Source of the DNA: a virus
Reading direction: 5' to 3' (one strand)
IMG/VR virus record: IMGVR_UViG_3300020392_000025
Coordinates: 1-45,325 of that record
Length of the DNA stretch: 45,325 bases
Positions within the stretch are counted from its first letter, which is position 1, and each line of letters begins with the position of its first letter. The notes under the pieces are model-generated. The model was given only the letters and a program-made list of their open reading frames with translations, did no database searches and had not been told where the DNA came from. A program made the translations under genes and the position numbers. This document shows, one piece after another, positions 24,627 through 32,912 of the stretch.

Positions 24627-27218
24627 ATGGCATTTACATCATCATATACAGAAGGATTAATACAACAATCTGAATACTACTACGGAGTTCCATCTATGGA
24701 ACCAGGTTTATCAGGTTCATTTTCAGGTTCATTCCAAGGTGATGGTTCACAATTAACAGGAGTAGGTGGTAGTGGTGATACCCCTACATTCATAGGATCA
24801 GGTTCAACATCAGCTTCAACAGATCCAAATAATGGAGTAGTAATAAACGCTAGTGGTTCAACATTATTTGATGTAAGAGGATCATTAGGTTCATTATTTT
24901 CAGTAACAGATAGCTTTGAAGATAATTTATTTGAAGTAAATAATATATCAGGTATATCACTATTAACTGTATCATCTAGTGGAGATGTAGATATACCAAA
25001 AGGTGTTTTAACAGTTTCAGGTTCAGTTTCAGCTAGTCAATTTTTAGGTGATGGTTCACAATTAACAGGCATATCATCTACACCATTTCCATTCACAGGA
25101 GATGCTAAAATAACAGGTTCATTAACAATATCAGGATCATTTTCATCATTTAGAGTAGCTGAATCTAATATAGTGTTAGGTACAGGTGCAGGAGCATTAT
25201 TACGCTCTTCAGATACAAATAATGTTATGTTAGGGGTAGATGCAGGAGCGGGAGTACAAAATGACGATGTAATTGCTATTGGACATTCTGCTGGTGGAGT
25301 TGTAAATTTTAATAGTAGTGTAGTCATAGGAAAACAAGCAGGATTAAATGTTCAAGGTTCTGCAAATAGTATGGTTTTAATAGGGGAACTAGCGGGACAA
25401 AGAGCTGATACTGGAGACACTTACATAGGAACAAATTCCGGTACTGGTGCAGGTTCGGGAGGTAGTAGTGGTGGGATGAATACTGGATTAGGTTATTTAT
25501 CTTTAAGTGGGATTAATGGAGGATCAAATAATATTGGTATTGGTAGAAACGCAGGAGCTAGTATAGCATCTGGTGATGGGAACATTATAATAGGATCGGG
25601 TAGTTTAGGTGAAGCCGCAATGTCTAACCAACTTAGAATTGGAAATAGTAATAATTTCACACTAATATCTGGTTCACTGGCAGATGGAGGTCTTTTAATA
25701 CAAGGCCAAGTATCAGCTTCATCTTACATAGGTGATGGTTCTGGTTTAACAGGTATATCATCAACACCATTCCCATTTACTGGAGATGCTAAAATAACAG
25801 GATCACTAGTTATATCAGCATCAAACAACACTTCAGAATCACTATCCATACAAGGATCAGGTTCAACAATATTTTCAATACAAGGTTCACAAGGTCAATT
25901 ATTTTCAGTAACAGATGATTTACTAGATGAAGTATTCTCAGTAGCAGATATATCAGGTGATACATTATTAAGTGTATCAGGATCAGGACTAGTAACAATA
26001 CCAGTAGGAGATTTAACAGGTAGTGCTACAGCTACTGCTTCATATGGTGCATTTAAAGGTGATGGCTCACAATTAACAAATTTACCAGCATCAAACCCAT
26101 TCCCATTCACAGGAGATGCTTCAATAACGGGTTCATTAACAGTATCCGGATCATTTCATGCATTTAGATTAAACTCTCAAAATGTAGTTTTAGGGCAAGA
26201 TGCTGGATTCAATACTAATGTAAATGGTCCTCGAAATGTGTTTGTTGGATATCAAGCAGCATATACAAACACAATAGGTGATGATAATGTGTGTGTAGGA
26301 CGTGCAGCGGGATATGCTTTATCAAATGGTGCTTCAGACGGTAACATTTTTATAGGAAGTTTAGCTGGAGCAGGAGGTACTTCCCCAGCCGCTAGAATGT
26401 CAGATGCTAATAATAACATTGGTATAGGGTATGAAGCATTATTATATTTAACCTCGGGAGATCAAAATATAGGTATGGGAGTTCGTACCTTACGTCATAT
26501 ATCTACTGGTAGGTATAATTATGCTTATGGTGATGGAGCTTTATATAATACTAACTCTGGTCAAAATAATATAGGTATAGGATATCAGGCAGGATTAAAC
26601 CAAACTACGGGCAATGGAAACATAACAATAGGGTCCGGTAGTTTAGGTGTTGCGGGAGAATCAAACCAACTTAGAATTGGAAATGGCAATGGTGATGTTT
26701 TAATTCATGGAGATTTTGATTCTGGAAGTATCACTTTTAATGTATCAGGATCGAATGCATTCCAGGTAATAGGAACAGAAGGTACTATATTTAAATTGGA
26801 TGATGATCTAGACGGAACACTATTTACAGTAAACGATAGATCAGGTATTCCAATGTTTGAAGTATCTGCCAGTGGTAGAATAGTAGCAGAAGAAGGTGAA
26901 TCCATTATTAGATCACAAAGACCAATGGTTACACATACTGCAGATTTCAGTATCACATCTTCATTAGACTTTGCAGGTAAATACCATATAGTAGGAGGTG
27001 ATTTAACATGCTCAATAAACACAAGTTCAATAGTACCAGCAGGAGCAGAATTTGAATTTTTCCAAACCTCATCTGCCGGTAACTTTTTATATACAACAGC
27101 TTCCCATGTAGATTTAATAGTAAAAAATGATAATCTAAACCTAGCAGGTAGAGGATCAGGAGCTACACTAAAATATATAGGTGGAAGTACATTCCACTTA
27201 GTAGGAGATTTAACATAA
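24627..27218 (+). CDS. YadA-like modular tail fibre (863 aa)
   Basis: The N-terminus duplicates that of the 523-aa fibre (MAFTSSYTEGLIQQSEYYYG). It is followed by GDGSQLTG linkers and two YadA-like head regions (about 183-340 and 519-686), each of IGxxAG repeats ending SNQLRIGN. Three FPFTGDAxITGSL modules separate them. The C-terminus (SLDFAGKYHIVGG to the end) is a beta-rich tip with LKYIGGSTFHLVGDL. Such IGxxA repeats form trimeric beta-prisms in bacterial adhesins; in phages they often precede an S74 chaperone, which was not recognised here. Starts three bases after the previous stop and ends one base before a lectin gene. Confidence 0.82.
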   Translation: MAFTSSYTEGLIQQSEYYYGVPSMEPGLSGSFSGSFQGDGSQLTGVGGSGDTPTFIGSGSTSASTDPNNGVVINASGSTLFDVRGSLGSLFSVTDSFEDNLFEVNNISGISLLTVSSSGDVDIPKGVLTVSGSVSASQFLGDGSQLTGISSTPFPFTGDAKITGSLTISGSFSSFRVAESNIVLGTGAGALLRSSDTNNVMLGVDAGAGVQNDDVIAIGHSAGGVVNFNSSVVIGKQAGLNVQGSANSMVLIGELAGQRADTGDTYIGTNSGTGAGSGGSSGGMNTGLGYLSLSGINGGSNNIGIGRNAGASIASGDGNIIIGSGSLGEAAMSNQLRIGNSNNFTLISGSLADGGLLIQGQVSASSYIGDGSGLTGISSTPFPFTGDAKITGSLVISASNNTSESLSIQGSGSTIFSIQGSQGQLFSVTDDLLDEVFSVADISGDTLLSVSGSGLVTIPVGDLTGSATATASYGAFKGDGSQLTNLPASNPFPFTGDASITGSLTVSGSFHAFRLNSQNVVLGQDAGFNTNVNGPRNVFVGYQAAYTNTIGDDNVCVGRAAGYALSNGASDGNIFIGSLAGAGGTSPAARMSDANNNIGIGYEALLYLTSGDQNIGMGVRTLRHISTGRYNYAYGDGALYNTNSGQNNIGIGYQAGLNQTTGNGNITIGSGSLGVAGESNQLRIGNGNGDVLIHGDFDSGSITFNVSGSNAFQVIGTEGTIFKLDDDLDGTLFTVNDRSGIPMFEVSASGRIVAEEGESIIRSQRPMVTHTADFSITSSLDFAGKYHIVGGDLTCSINTSSIVPAGAEFEFFQTSSAGNFLYTTASHVDLIVKNDNLNLAGRGSGATLKYIGGSTFHLVGDLT

Positions 27219-27219
27219 A

Positions 27220-28005
27220 ATGGGTTCTTCATTCGGGGTCATATCACAAACTGGAAATAACATTCAGACAGAAGGGTTAGTATTTTATATTGACCCAGCT
27301 TACAAAAAATCATGGTCTGGGCCCGAATCAAGTGACACAAATACATTAGTACCTAATAGTATTTTTACTGGATCTATTAATAATGATACATCTGGAAGTT
27401 ATGGTCAATACAATAGTTTTACTTTTGATGGAACTGACAGTTATATTAATGTAGCACCATTAACTGCTTCTATAAACACTGCTACTGTTGGTACAATATC
27501 ATTATGGACAAGAATAGAAAGTAACAGTTCTTATAGTTGTTTATTTAGCGGTACTCGAGCTCTACGTAGAACAAGTTTTGCTTTAAGATTAATAGATTCT
27601 GGATTACCAGCTAAATTACATATGACTTTTAGAAAAAATGGTGAAGATCCTTCCCATGTTGCTTTTCAAACTACAAATACAGAAATAAATGCAGACACCT
27701 GGTATAATATTACAGTAACACAAGATGGAACAGCTGCAGTATGTTACATTAATGGAAGTACAGTTAGTTTGGAAAATTTAACTGGCGGTAATCCAACAAC
27801 AGTAGCTACAATGTGGTATAATTATATTACACCTACAGAATTATATATAGGTAAAAATAGAGTTGCAAATCAAAATAATCCTGGGGCCTTTGATGGACAA
27901 TATTGGGATGGTCAAATGGGACCTATATTGTTTTACAACCGTGCCCTCTCAGCAGAAGACGTTCTCCAAAACTACAATGCACAAAAAGGCAGATTCGGAT
28001 TATGA
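27220..28005 (+). CDS. LamG/ConA-like lectin-domain protein 4 (261 aa)
   Basis: Fourth paralogue and the most divergent at its N-terminus (GLVFYIDPAYKKSWSGPESS instead of the FNMDAANRAST type). LamG features: FTFDGTDSYINVAPL, GTISLWTRIES, TWYNITVTQDGTAAVCYING, ELYIGKNR. The C-terminus keeps the family block (FYNRALSAEDVLQNYNAQKG). It starts one base after the 863-aa fibre and overlaps the next lectin as ATGA. Probably a tip or accessory adhesin of the second fibre set. Confidence 0.77.
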   Translation: MGSSFGVISQTGNNIQTEGLVFYIDPAYKKSWSGPESSDTNTLVPNSIFTGSINNDTSGSYGQYNSFTFDGTDSYINVAPLTASINTATVGTISLWTRIESNSSYSCLFSGTRALRRTSFALRLIDSGLPAKLHMTFRKNGEDPSHVAFQTTNTEINADTWYNITVTQDGTAAVCYINGSTVSLENLTGGNPTTVATMWYNYITPTELYIGKNRVANQNNPGAFDGQYWDGQMGPILFYNRALSAEDVLQNYNAQKGRFGL

Positions 28006-28754
28006 AAGTAGGTAGCATAACAACAGATATTATTAAAAATGGGTTAGTGTTTAATATGGATGCTGCTAATAGAGCAAGCTATCCCAAAACTGGTACTACT
28101 GTTACTGATACTATTGGTACTATTAATGGCACTCTTCAATCTTCTGGAATGTTTGAAAACACTAATAGTGGTGTATTTAATTTTGATGGGAGTACTAATT
28201 ATATAGTAGCAAATTCTTTAGCTTCAACAATGGCTAATGCTTCTGAAGGTACTTTTTGTTTGTGGGTAAAACCTCAAGGAGGTAATACTAATAGAAATGG
28301 CGTTAGTTTTGATGATTTAAATGGTAATACCACAATTCAAATAGCAGTACATGGAAGAGATAATGGGAGTAGCCCTGGATCTATATATTGGTTTTGTAGA
28401 GTAAGTGGCACAAATCAATTTATAGTTACTTCCGAAAATAATGTTAGTGTAGATAATGAATGGGCATATGTTTGTGGAGTTCAAACAGCTGATACTAATG
28501 CTCCTCTTTTATATCGAAATGGTCAATTATTATCTGCTACAAATTCAATAAGTACTAATAATGCATACTTTTTTTCTTCTGATACAAGTAATATTATTGA
28601 TGGTTTTAGCATTGGAAGATATAATAGTGGGTATAACCCAAATGAAAATCATTTTTACGGAGATATGGGGTCTGTACACATCTACAACCGCGCCTTATCA
28701 GCAACAGAAGTCCTACACAACTATAACGCTTTAAAAGGAAGATTTGGTTTATAA
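28002..28754 (+). CDS. LamG/ConA-like lectin-domain protein 5 (250 aa)
   Basis: Fifth paralogue. The start is the ATG at 28002 (MKVGSITTDIIKNGLVFNMD), overlapping the upstream stop as ATGA; an in-frame start at 27903 would lie 100 bases inside gene 4 and is rejected. The N-terminus is of the same type as paralogues 1-3 despite lying about 11.5 kb from them. LamG features: FNFDGSTNYIVANS, EGTFCLWVKPQGG, EWAYVCGVQTADT, and the C-terminal YNRALSATEVLHNYNALKG. Last gene of the second adhesin block. Confidence 0.78.
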   Translation: MKVGSITTDIIKNGLVFNMDAANRASYPKTGTTVTDTIGTINGTLQSSGMFENTNSGVFNFDGSTNYIVANSLASTMANASEGTFCLWVKPQGGNTNRNGVSFDDLNGNTTIQIAVHGRDNGSSPGSIYWFCRVSGTNQFIVTSENNVSVDNEWAYVCGVQTADTNAPLLYRNGQLLSATNSISTNNAYFFSSDTSNIIDGFSIGRYNSGYNPNENHFYGDMGSVHIYNRALSATEVLHNYNALKGRFGL

Positions 28755-28794
28755 AAAAACCCTACATACATTATACCTTAACATAAACTTACAG

Positions 28795-28803
28795 TATTTA
28801 TAA
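28795..28803 (+). promoter_or_regulatory. Late-promoter-like motif upstream of coiled-coil gene
   Basis: TATTTATAA preceded by G; the gap to the ATG at 28823 is 19 bases. Confidence 0.6.
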
Positions 28804-28822
28804 TCACACAAAAAAATAAAAA

Positions 28823-29071
28823 ATGGAAAATAAAGTTTTAGATAAAGAAGAAGTAGAAACATTAACTTCGTTACAACAGGAACAAAATGATTTAGTATAT
28901 CAATTAGGACAGATTGAATACCAAATCGGATTTTTTACAAGACAAAAAGAACTAGTAACACAAAAATTAGAAGCTTTTGAAAAAAGACAACAAGAACAAG
29001 CACAAAAATTAGAAGAAAAGTATGGTCAGGGTACTGTAAATCTAGAAAGTGGTGAGTTTATTAAAGCTTAA
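28823..29071 (+). CDS. Small coiled-coil protein before sheath (82 aa)
   Basis: No family with known function. A Gln/Glu/Lys-rich helix spans about residues 7-65 (ETLTSLQQEQNDLVYQLGQI; LEAFEKRQQEQAQKLEEKYG), and the C-terminus is short and polar. It has its own late-type motif, and another motif separates it from the sheath gene, so it forms a one-gene unit. An assembly or structural role in the tail is a positional guess. Confidence 0.72.
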   Translation: MENKVLDKEEVETLTSLQQEQNDLVYQLGQIEYQIGFFTRQKELVTQKLEAFEKRQQEQAQKLEEKYGQGTVNLESGEFIKA

Positions 29072-29095
29072 TTGCATTTTTAAAGGCTTTTGCAA

Positions 29096-29104
29096 TATTT
29101 ATAA
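29096..29104 (+). promoter_or_regulatory. Late-promoter-like motif upstream of sheath gene
   Basis: TATTTATAA followed by ACAAAA; the gap to the ATG at 29125 is 20 bases. Confidence 0.6.
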
Positions 29105-29124
29105 ACAAAATTAATTCATAAGAC

Positions 29125-31254
29125 ATGGCAGAAGTATTAGTATCCCCCGGTGTATTAGCAAGGGAAAACGACCAAACTTTTTTAGAGGCTCAACCTGTAC
29201 AAGCAGGAGCAGCTATAGTAGGACCAACAGTTAAAGGACCAGTTGGTATCCCAACACTAATTACAACATATTCAGAATATCAAAATGTGTTTGGTACTAC
29301 AGTAGAAAGTGGTAGTGGTCAATTTACCTATCTTACATCAATTTCAGCATTTAATTATTTCCAACAAGGTGGAGATTCTTTATTAGTAACAAGAGTAGTA
29401 AGTGGTTCTTTTACAAGTGCTACTAGTACAACAATTGCTAATGGTCAAAACATCACGGGAGCTGCCGCAGCTACAGGTTCGTTAACAATAGCAGGAACAT
29501 TTGGTCAAACAGTTGATGATGAATTTCAAATTACAGTAGGAGGAAGTGAATTTAGATTTATTGCTGCGGATCCAGCAGGTGGTCTACCAGCAGATAGTAA
29601 CCCCGTATTTTTCTTAGCAACAGGATCTAACACAGCGGGATACATAGATAACTTGGTAACTAAAATTGATGGTGCTAGTATAGGAGTAAATGCTACTGAT
29701 GCTACAACAGCTATTCAGTTAACAGCTTCTTCAGCAGGTACAGCAGGAAATTTAATTTCAGTAGATACAGGTTCTGGAACTACATTTAGTGATGTTTTAA
29801 CATTAGAAGGTGGAGTAGCGGGAGTAGGAAGTACTAACGCGTTTACATTAAAAACTATATCTGAAGGAGTTATTGCTAATAGTGACGGTGCAGAAGGTAC
29901 TAATAATACTTTAGCAAATGGTACTTCAGATAATGTTAGATGGGAAATTGTTAATCCAAATGTATCAACTGGAACATTTAGCTTATTAATTAGAAGAGGA
30001 GATGATGCTTCCAATGATAAGGTAGTATTAGAAACTTTTGCTAATTTATCAATGGATCCAAATTCAAGTGATTATATTGAAAAAGTAGTTGGAAATTCAA
30101 AACAAACGGTTACTGCGGATGGTACTGAGTACTATATTAAAAATGAAGGTACTTATTTAAATAGAAGTAAATTTGTTTATGTTGATTCCGTATCAACTCC
30201 AACATTAAATTATTTTGATAATAATGGAGATGCTAAAACAGCATTAACATCTTCTATACCAGTAGCAAGTTCGGGTTCATTTAATAGTGCAACAGGAACA
30301 GTATTTACAGCTGCTAATAGTCCTGCTTTATTTTATGAAACTATTAATAATACTAATAGCCAAGGGTTTGATGCTGCTGCTTTAGGAGATACTACATCAA
30401 ATGGAACTTATGCTGTAGCATTTAATTTATTAGCTAACCAAGATGATTTTCAATTTAATTTAATTACTGCACCAGGTTTAATTAAAGGAAATGGAAATGC
30501 TTCTAGTGAATTAACAACATTAGTTAATAATGCACAGTCAAGAGGAGATAATTTAGCAGTAATAGATTTAGTAAATTGGAATTCAACTATTTCAACTGTA
30601 ACAGCAGGAGCAACAGCAGTAGATTCCTCATACGCAGCTACATATTGGCCATGGTTACAAACCATTGATCCAGATACTAATAAAACAGTTTGGGTACCAG
30701 CTTCAACAATGATACCTGGAGTATATGCTTTTAATGATAGATCAGCGGAAGCATGGTTTGCACCAGCTGGATTAAATAGAGGTAGTTTAACTACAGTAGT
30801 TAGAGCTGAAAGAAAATTAACTAATGGCAATAGAAATACTTTATACACTTCAAATGTTAACCCAATAGCTACATTCCCAAATTCGGGAGTAGTAGTATTT
30901 GGTCAGAAAACATTACAGAAAAAAGCAAGTGCATTAGATAGAGTAAATGTAAGAAGATTATTAATAGAACTTAAATCATTTATTTCACAAGTAGCAGATA
31001 ATTTAGTATTTGAACAAAATACAGCAACTACAAGAAATAATTTCTTAAGCCAAGTTAATCCATTCTTATCAAGTGTACAACAAAGACAAGGATTATTTGC
31101 CTTTAGAGTAGTAATGGATGATAGTAATAATACACCAGATGTAATAGATAGAAATCAATTAGTAGGACAAATATTCATACAGCCAACTAGAACAGCTGAA
31201 TTTATTTACCTAGATTTCAACATATTACCAACTGGAGCTACTTTCCCGTCATAA
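29125..31254 (+). CDS. gp18: Tail sheath protein (gp18-like)
   Basis: Contractile sheath subunit that surrounds the tube and drives injection. The N-terminus VLVSPGVLARENDQTF and GGDSLLVTRVVSG (about 82-94), and the C-terminal domain (SALDRVNVRRLLIELKSFIS, then RVVMDDSNNTPDVIDRNQLV) with the final FIQPTRTAEFIYLDF strand, are diagnostic. Length 709 versus 659 in T4. The extra length lies in a Gly/Thr/Ser-rich, surface-type insertion after about residue 95. The next gene is the tube protein, as in T4. Confidence 0.95.
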   Translation: MAEVLVSPGVLARENDQTFLEAQPVQAGAAIVGPTVKGPVGIPTLITTYSEYQNVFGTTVESGSGQFTYLTSISAFNYFQQGGDSLLVTRVVSGSFTSATSTTIANGQNITGAAAATGSLTIAGTFGQTVDDEFQITVGGSEFRFIAADPAGGLPADSNPVFFLATGSNTAGYIDNLVTKIDGASIGVNATDATTAIQLTASSAGTAGNLISVDTGSGTTFSDVLTLEGGVAGVGSTNAFTLKTISEGVIANSDGAEGTNNTLANGTSDNVRWEIVNPNVSTGTFSLLIRRGDDASNDKVVLETFANLSMDPNSSDYIEKVVGNSKQTVTADGTEYYIKNEGTYLNRSKFVYVDSVSTPTLNYFDNNGDAKTALTSSIPVASSGSFNSATGTVFTAANSPALFYETINNTNSQGFDAAALGDTTSNGTYAVAFNLLANQDDFQFNLITAPGLIKGNGNASSELTTLVNNAQSRGDNLAVIDLVNWNSTISTVTAGATAVDSSYAATYWPWLQTIDPDTNKTVWVPASTMIPGVYAFNDRSAEAWFAPAGLNRGSLTTVVRAERKLTNGNRNTLYTSNVNPIATFPNSGVVVFGQKTLQKKASALDRVNVRRLLIELKSFISQVADNLVFEQNTATTRNNFLSQVNPFLSSVQQRQGLFAFRVVMDDSNNTPDVIDRNQLVGQIFIQPTRTAEFIYLDFNILPTGATFPS

Positions 31255-31270
31255 AAATTAAAGAATTAGA

Positions 31271-31279
31271 TATTTATAA
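31271..31279 (+). promoter_or_regulatory. Late-promoter-like motif upstream of tube gene
   Basis: TATTTATAA, then CAAGAAA; the gap to the ATG at 31301 is 21 bases. Sheath and tube thus each have their own site. Confidence 0.6.
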
Positions 31280-31300
31280 CAAGAAATAAATTAGAACAAA

Positions 31301-31789
31301 ATGCCAATAATAGATCCCAACGAAATATTTTTTACCGCTTTTGAACCAAAGCAGGCCAATAGATTTATAATGACTCTAGATGGTATACCCAGCTTTATAG
31401 TAAAAGGATTAAGTGCAATTTCAGTAACACAAGGTGAAGTAATCCTAAACCATATAAATATCCTAAGAAAAGTTAAAGGAAAAACTATATGGAATGATGT
31501 AACAATGACATTATTTGACCCTATTACACCATCAGGTGCCCAAGCAGTAATGGAATGGATAAGATTACACCATGAATCAGTAACAGGTAGAGATGGTTAT
31601 TCTGATTTCTATAAAAAAGATCCAGTTTTACAAGTTTTAGGTCCTGTAGGTGATGTAGTTTCAGAATGGATATTAAAAGGTGCTTTTGTTAAAGAATCTA
31701 CATTTGGAGATTATAACTGGGATACAGAAAACGAAGCAAAACAAATTGAAGTAACATTAGGAGTTGATTATTGTATATTAAATTTCTAA
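31301..31789 (+). CDS. gp19: Tail tube protein (gp19-like)
   Basis: Hexameric inner-tube subunit. At 162 residues it matches T4 gp19 (163). Recognisable segments: FEPKQANRFIMTLDGIPSFI near the N-terminus, LRKVKGKTIWNDVTMTLFDP, and GSEW-like VSEWILKGAFVKESTFGDYN, followed by the strand KQIEVTLGVDYCIL. It lies directly downstream of the sheath gene and upstream of a terminator. Confidence 0.92.
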   Translation: MPIIDPNEIFFTAFEPKQANRFIMTLDGIPSFIVKGLSAISVTQGEVILNHINILRKVKGKTIWNDVTMTLFDPITPSGAQAVMEWIRLHHESVTGRDGYSDFYKKDPVLQVLGPVGDVVSEWILKGAFVKESTFGDYNWDTENEAKQIEVTLGVDYCILNF

Positions 31790-31810
31790 GAAAAAATAAA
31801 TATTTTATTA

Positions 31811-31842
31811 AAGGGAGCTTGGCTATGTCAAGCTCTTTTTTT
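31811..31842 (+). terminator. Rho-independent terminator after tube gene
   Basis: Stem GAGCTTG / CAAGCTC (31815-31821, 31829-31835) with a 7-base loop, A-rich on the 5' side and followed by a T tract. A new late-type motif begins 8 bases later, so expression of tube and downstream genes can be uncoupled. Confidence 0.88.
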
Positions 31843-31849
31843 ATATTGG

Positions 31850-31858
31850 TATTTATAA
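31850..31858 (+). promoter_or_regulatory. Late-promoter-like motif upstream of gp26-like gene
   Basis: TATTTATAA within GTATTTATAACAAAA; the gap to the ATG at 31888 is 29 bases, the longest of the set. Confidence 0.6.
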
Positions 31859-31887
31859 CAAAATTAAGTTATTAATAAATAAAAGAT

Positions 31888-32616
31888 ATGTCAGATTTTA
31901 AATTCCCATCGGAAACAATTGAATTACCCTCAAAGGGCTTACTATATCCTGAAGATAATCCTTTATCAAGTGGCAAAATAGAAATAAAGTATATGACTGC
32001 TAGAGAAGAAGATATTTTAACTAACCAGGCTTATATAGAAAAAGGTACAGTTTTAGATAAACTAATTGAATCTTTAATAGTAGATAAAAATATAAACTAT
32101 AAAGACTTAATTGTAGGAGATAAAAATGCCGTTCTAGTAACTGCTCGAGTTTTAGGATATGGTAAAAATTATACTTTTACTTTAAAAGGAGAAGAACATA
32201 CTGTGGATTTAACAGAGGTAGATAACAGAGAAATAGATGAATCCAAGTATACAAAAGGTAAAAATAGTTTTTCTTTTAAATTACCTAATAGTGGTAATGA
32301 AATTACATATAAGATTTTAAATGGTCATGATGAAACTAAAATAGAACAGGAATTAAAAGGACTTAAAAAAATTAATAAAGATGCTTCTCCTGAATTATCT
32401 ACTAGATTAAAATATTTAATCACATCAGTTAATGGCGAAACCGAAAATAAAAAAATTAGAGAATTTGTAGATAATTATTTATTAGCTATGGATTCTAGAG
32501 CCCTAAGAGAACATATTAGAGACACTCAACCAGATGTAGATTTAATCTTTGATATAGAAGGTGAAGGGGAGGTCACGGTCCCAATAGGGATTACGTTTTT
32601 TTGGCCTGACGCGTAA
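31888..32616 (+). CDS. gp26: gp26-like baseplate/tail assembly protein, 0-frame product
   Basis: Member of the T4 gp26-type family (IELPSKGLLYPEDNPLSSGK, residues 11-30; then IEIKYMTAREEDILTNQAYI and FTLKGEEHTVDLTEV). The end VTVPIGITFFWPD is typical. T4 gp26 (208 residues) is needed to build the baseplate hub and lies beside gene 51. Here the gene stands between tube and tape measure, where other phages place tail-assembly chaperones. The 242-residue form ends at TAA 32614-32616. A T7 run 12 bases before that stop may let ribosomes enter the downstream frame and make a 334-335 residue fusion. The coding sequence just before the run uses atypically GC-rich codons (GTC ACG GTC, GGG, ACG). Confidence 0.82.
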   Translation: MSDFKFPSETIELPSKGLLYPEDNPLSSGKIEIKYMTAREEDILTNQAYIEKGTVLDKLIESLIVDKNINYKDLIVGDKNAVLVTARVLGYGKNYTFTLKGEEHTVDLTEVDNREIDESKYTKGKNSFSFKLPNSGNEITYKILNGHDETKIEQELKGLKKINKDASPELSTRLKYLITSVNGETENKKIREFVDNYLLAMDSRALREHIRDTQPDVDLIFDIEGEGEVTVPIGITFFWPDA

Positions 32617-32893
32617 AATAGTACCCCAAGTTAGATCAAATTTATTTAAACAAATTCATGAAATAGTTTTTCATGGTAAAGGAGGATATGATTATTATAC
32701 TATATATCATATGCCTACATGGTTAAGAAAATTTACTTTTAAAGAAATTTCAGATTTTTATAAGGAAAAAAATAAATCTCAAGAAAAGTCTTCGGGTAAA
32801 AATTCTTCCACAATAATGGATTCCTCAGGAAAAATTAACCCAAAAAATATCCCATCTTCTCCGGCTAGTAGGGGTAAAACTTCATATAAATAA
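32588..32893 (+). CDS. gp51/T-like frame without start codon; probable frameshift extension
   Basis: Open in the +1 frame relative to gp26 from just after TAG 32585-32587 to TAA 32891-32893. Between 32588 and 32710 there is no ATG, GTG or TTG. Even so, this stretch encodes a conserved-looking domain: RKIVPQVRSNLFKQIHEIVF, then HGKGGYDYYTIYHMPTWLRK. That is the layout (aromatic helix, GG-[FY], MP.hlR) seen in the second part of phage tail-assembly chaperone pairs and gp51-like proteins of marine T4-like phages. The ATG at 32711 would start in mid-domain and yield only 60 residues. Expression as a fusion by +1 or -2 frameshift is therefore favoured. The tail after about residue 65 is Ser/Lys-rich and disordered. 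Confidence 0.68.
   Translation, partial: GLRFFGLTRKIVPQVRSNLFKQIHEIVFHGKGGYDYYTIYHMPTWLRKFTFKEISDFYKEKNKSQEKSSGKNSSTIMDSSGKINPKNIPSSPASRGKTSYK
32596..32602 (+). other. Candidate programmed frameshift site (T7)
   Basis: ACG TTT TTT TGG in the 0 frame. Skipping one T, or slipping back two bases on the second TTT, continues GGC CTG ACG CGT AAA in the downstream frame. The overlap in which a shift can occur is bounded by TAG 32585-32587 (downstream frame) and TAA 32614-32616 (0 frame), and the T run is its only obvious slippery element. An AGGGA at 32586-32590 just upstream could act as a stimulatory Shine-Dalgarno-like sequence. Confidence 0.6.
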
Positions 32894-32903
32894 TTTTTTT
32901 TAA

Positions 32904-32912
32904 TATTTATAA
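32904..32912 (+). promoter_or_regulatory. Late-promoter-like motif upstream of tape-measure gene
   Basis: TATTTATAA; the gap to the ATG at 32926 is 13 bases. Confidence 0.6.

Noticed and set aside
9918-28754. Diversity-generating retroelement driving lectin and fibre variation
   Set aside because: No reverse transcriptase gene and no template/variable repeat pair with adenine-biased differences were seen in the window.
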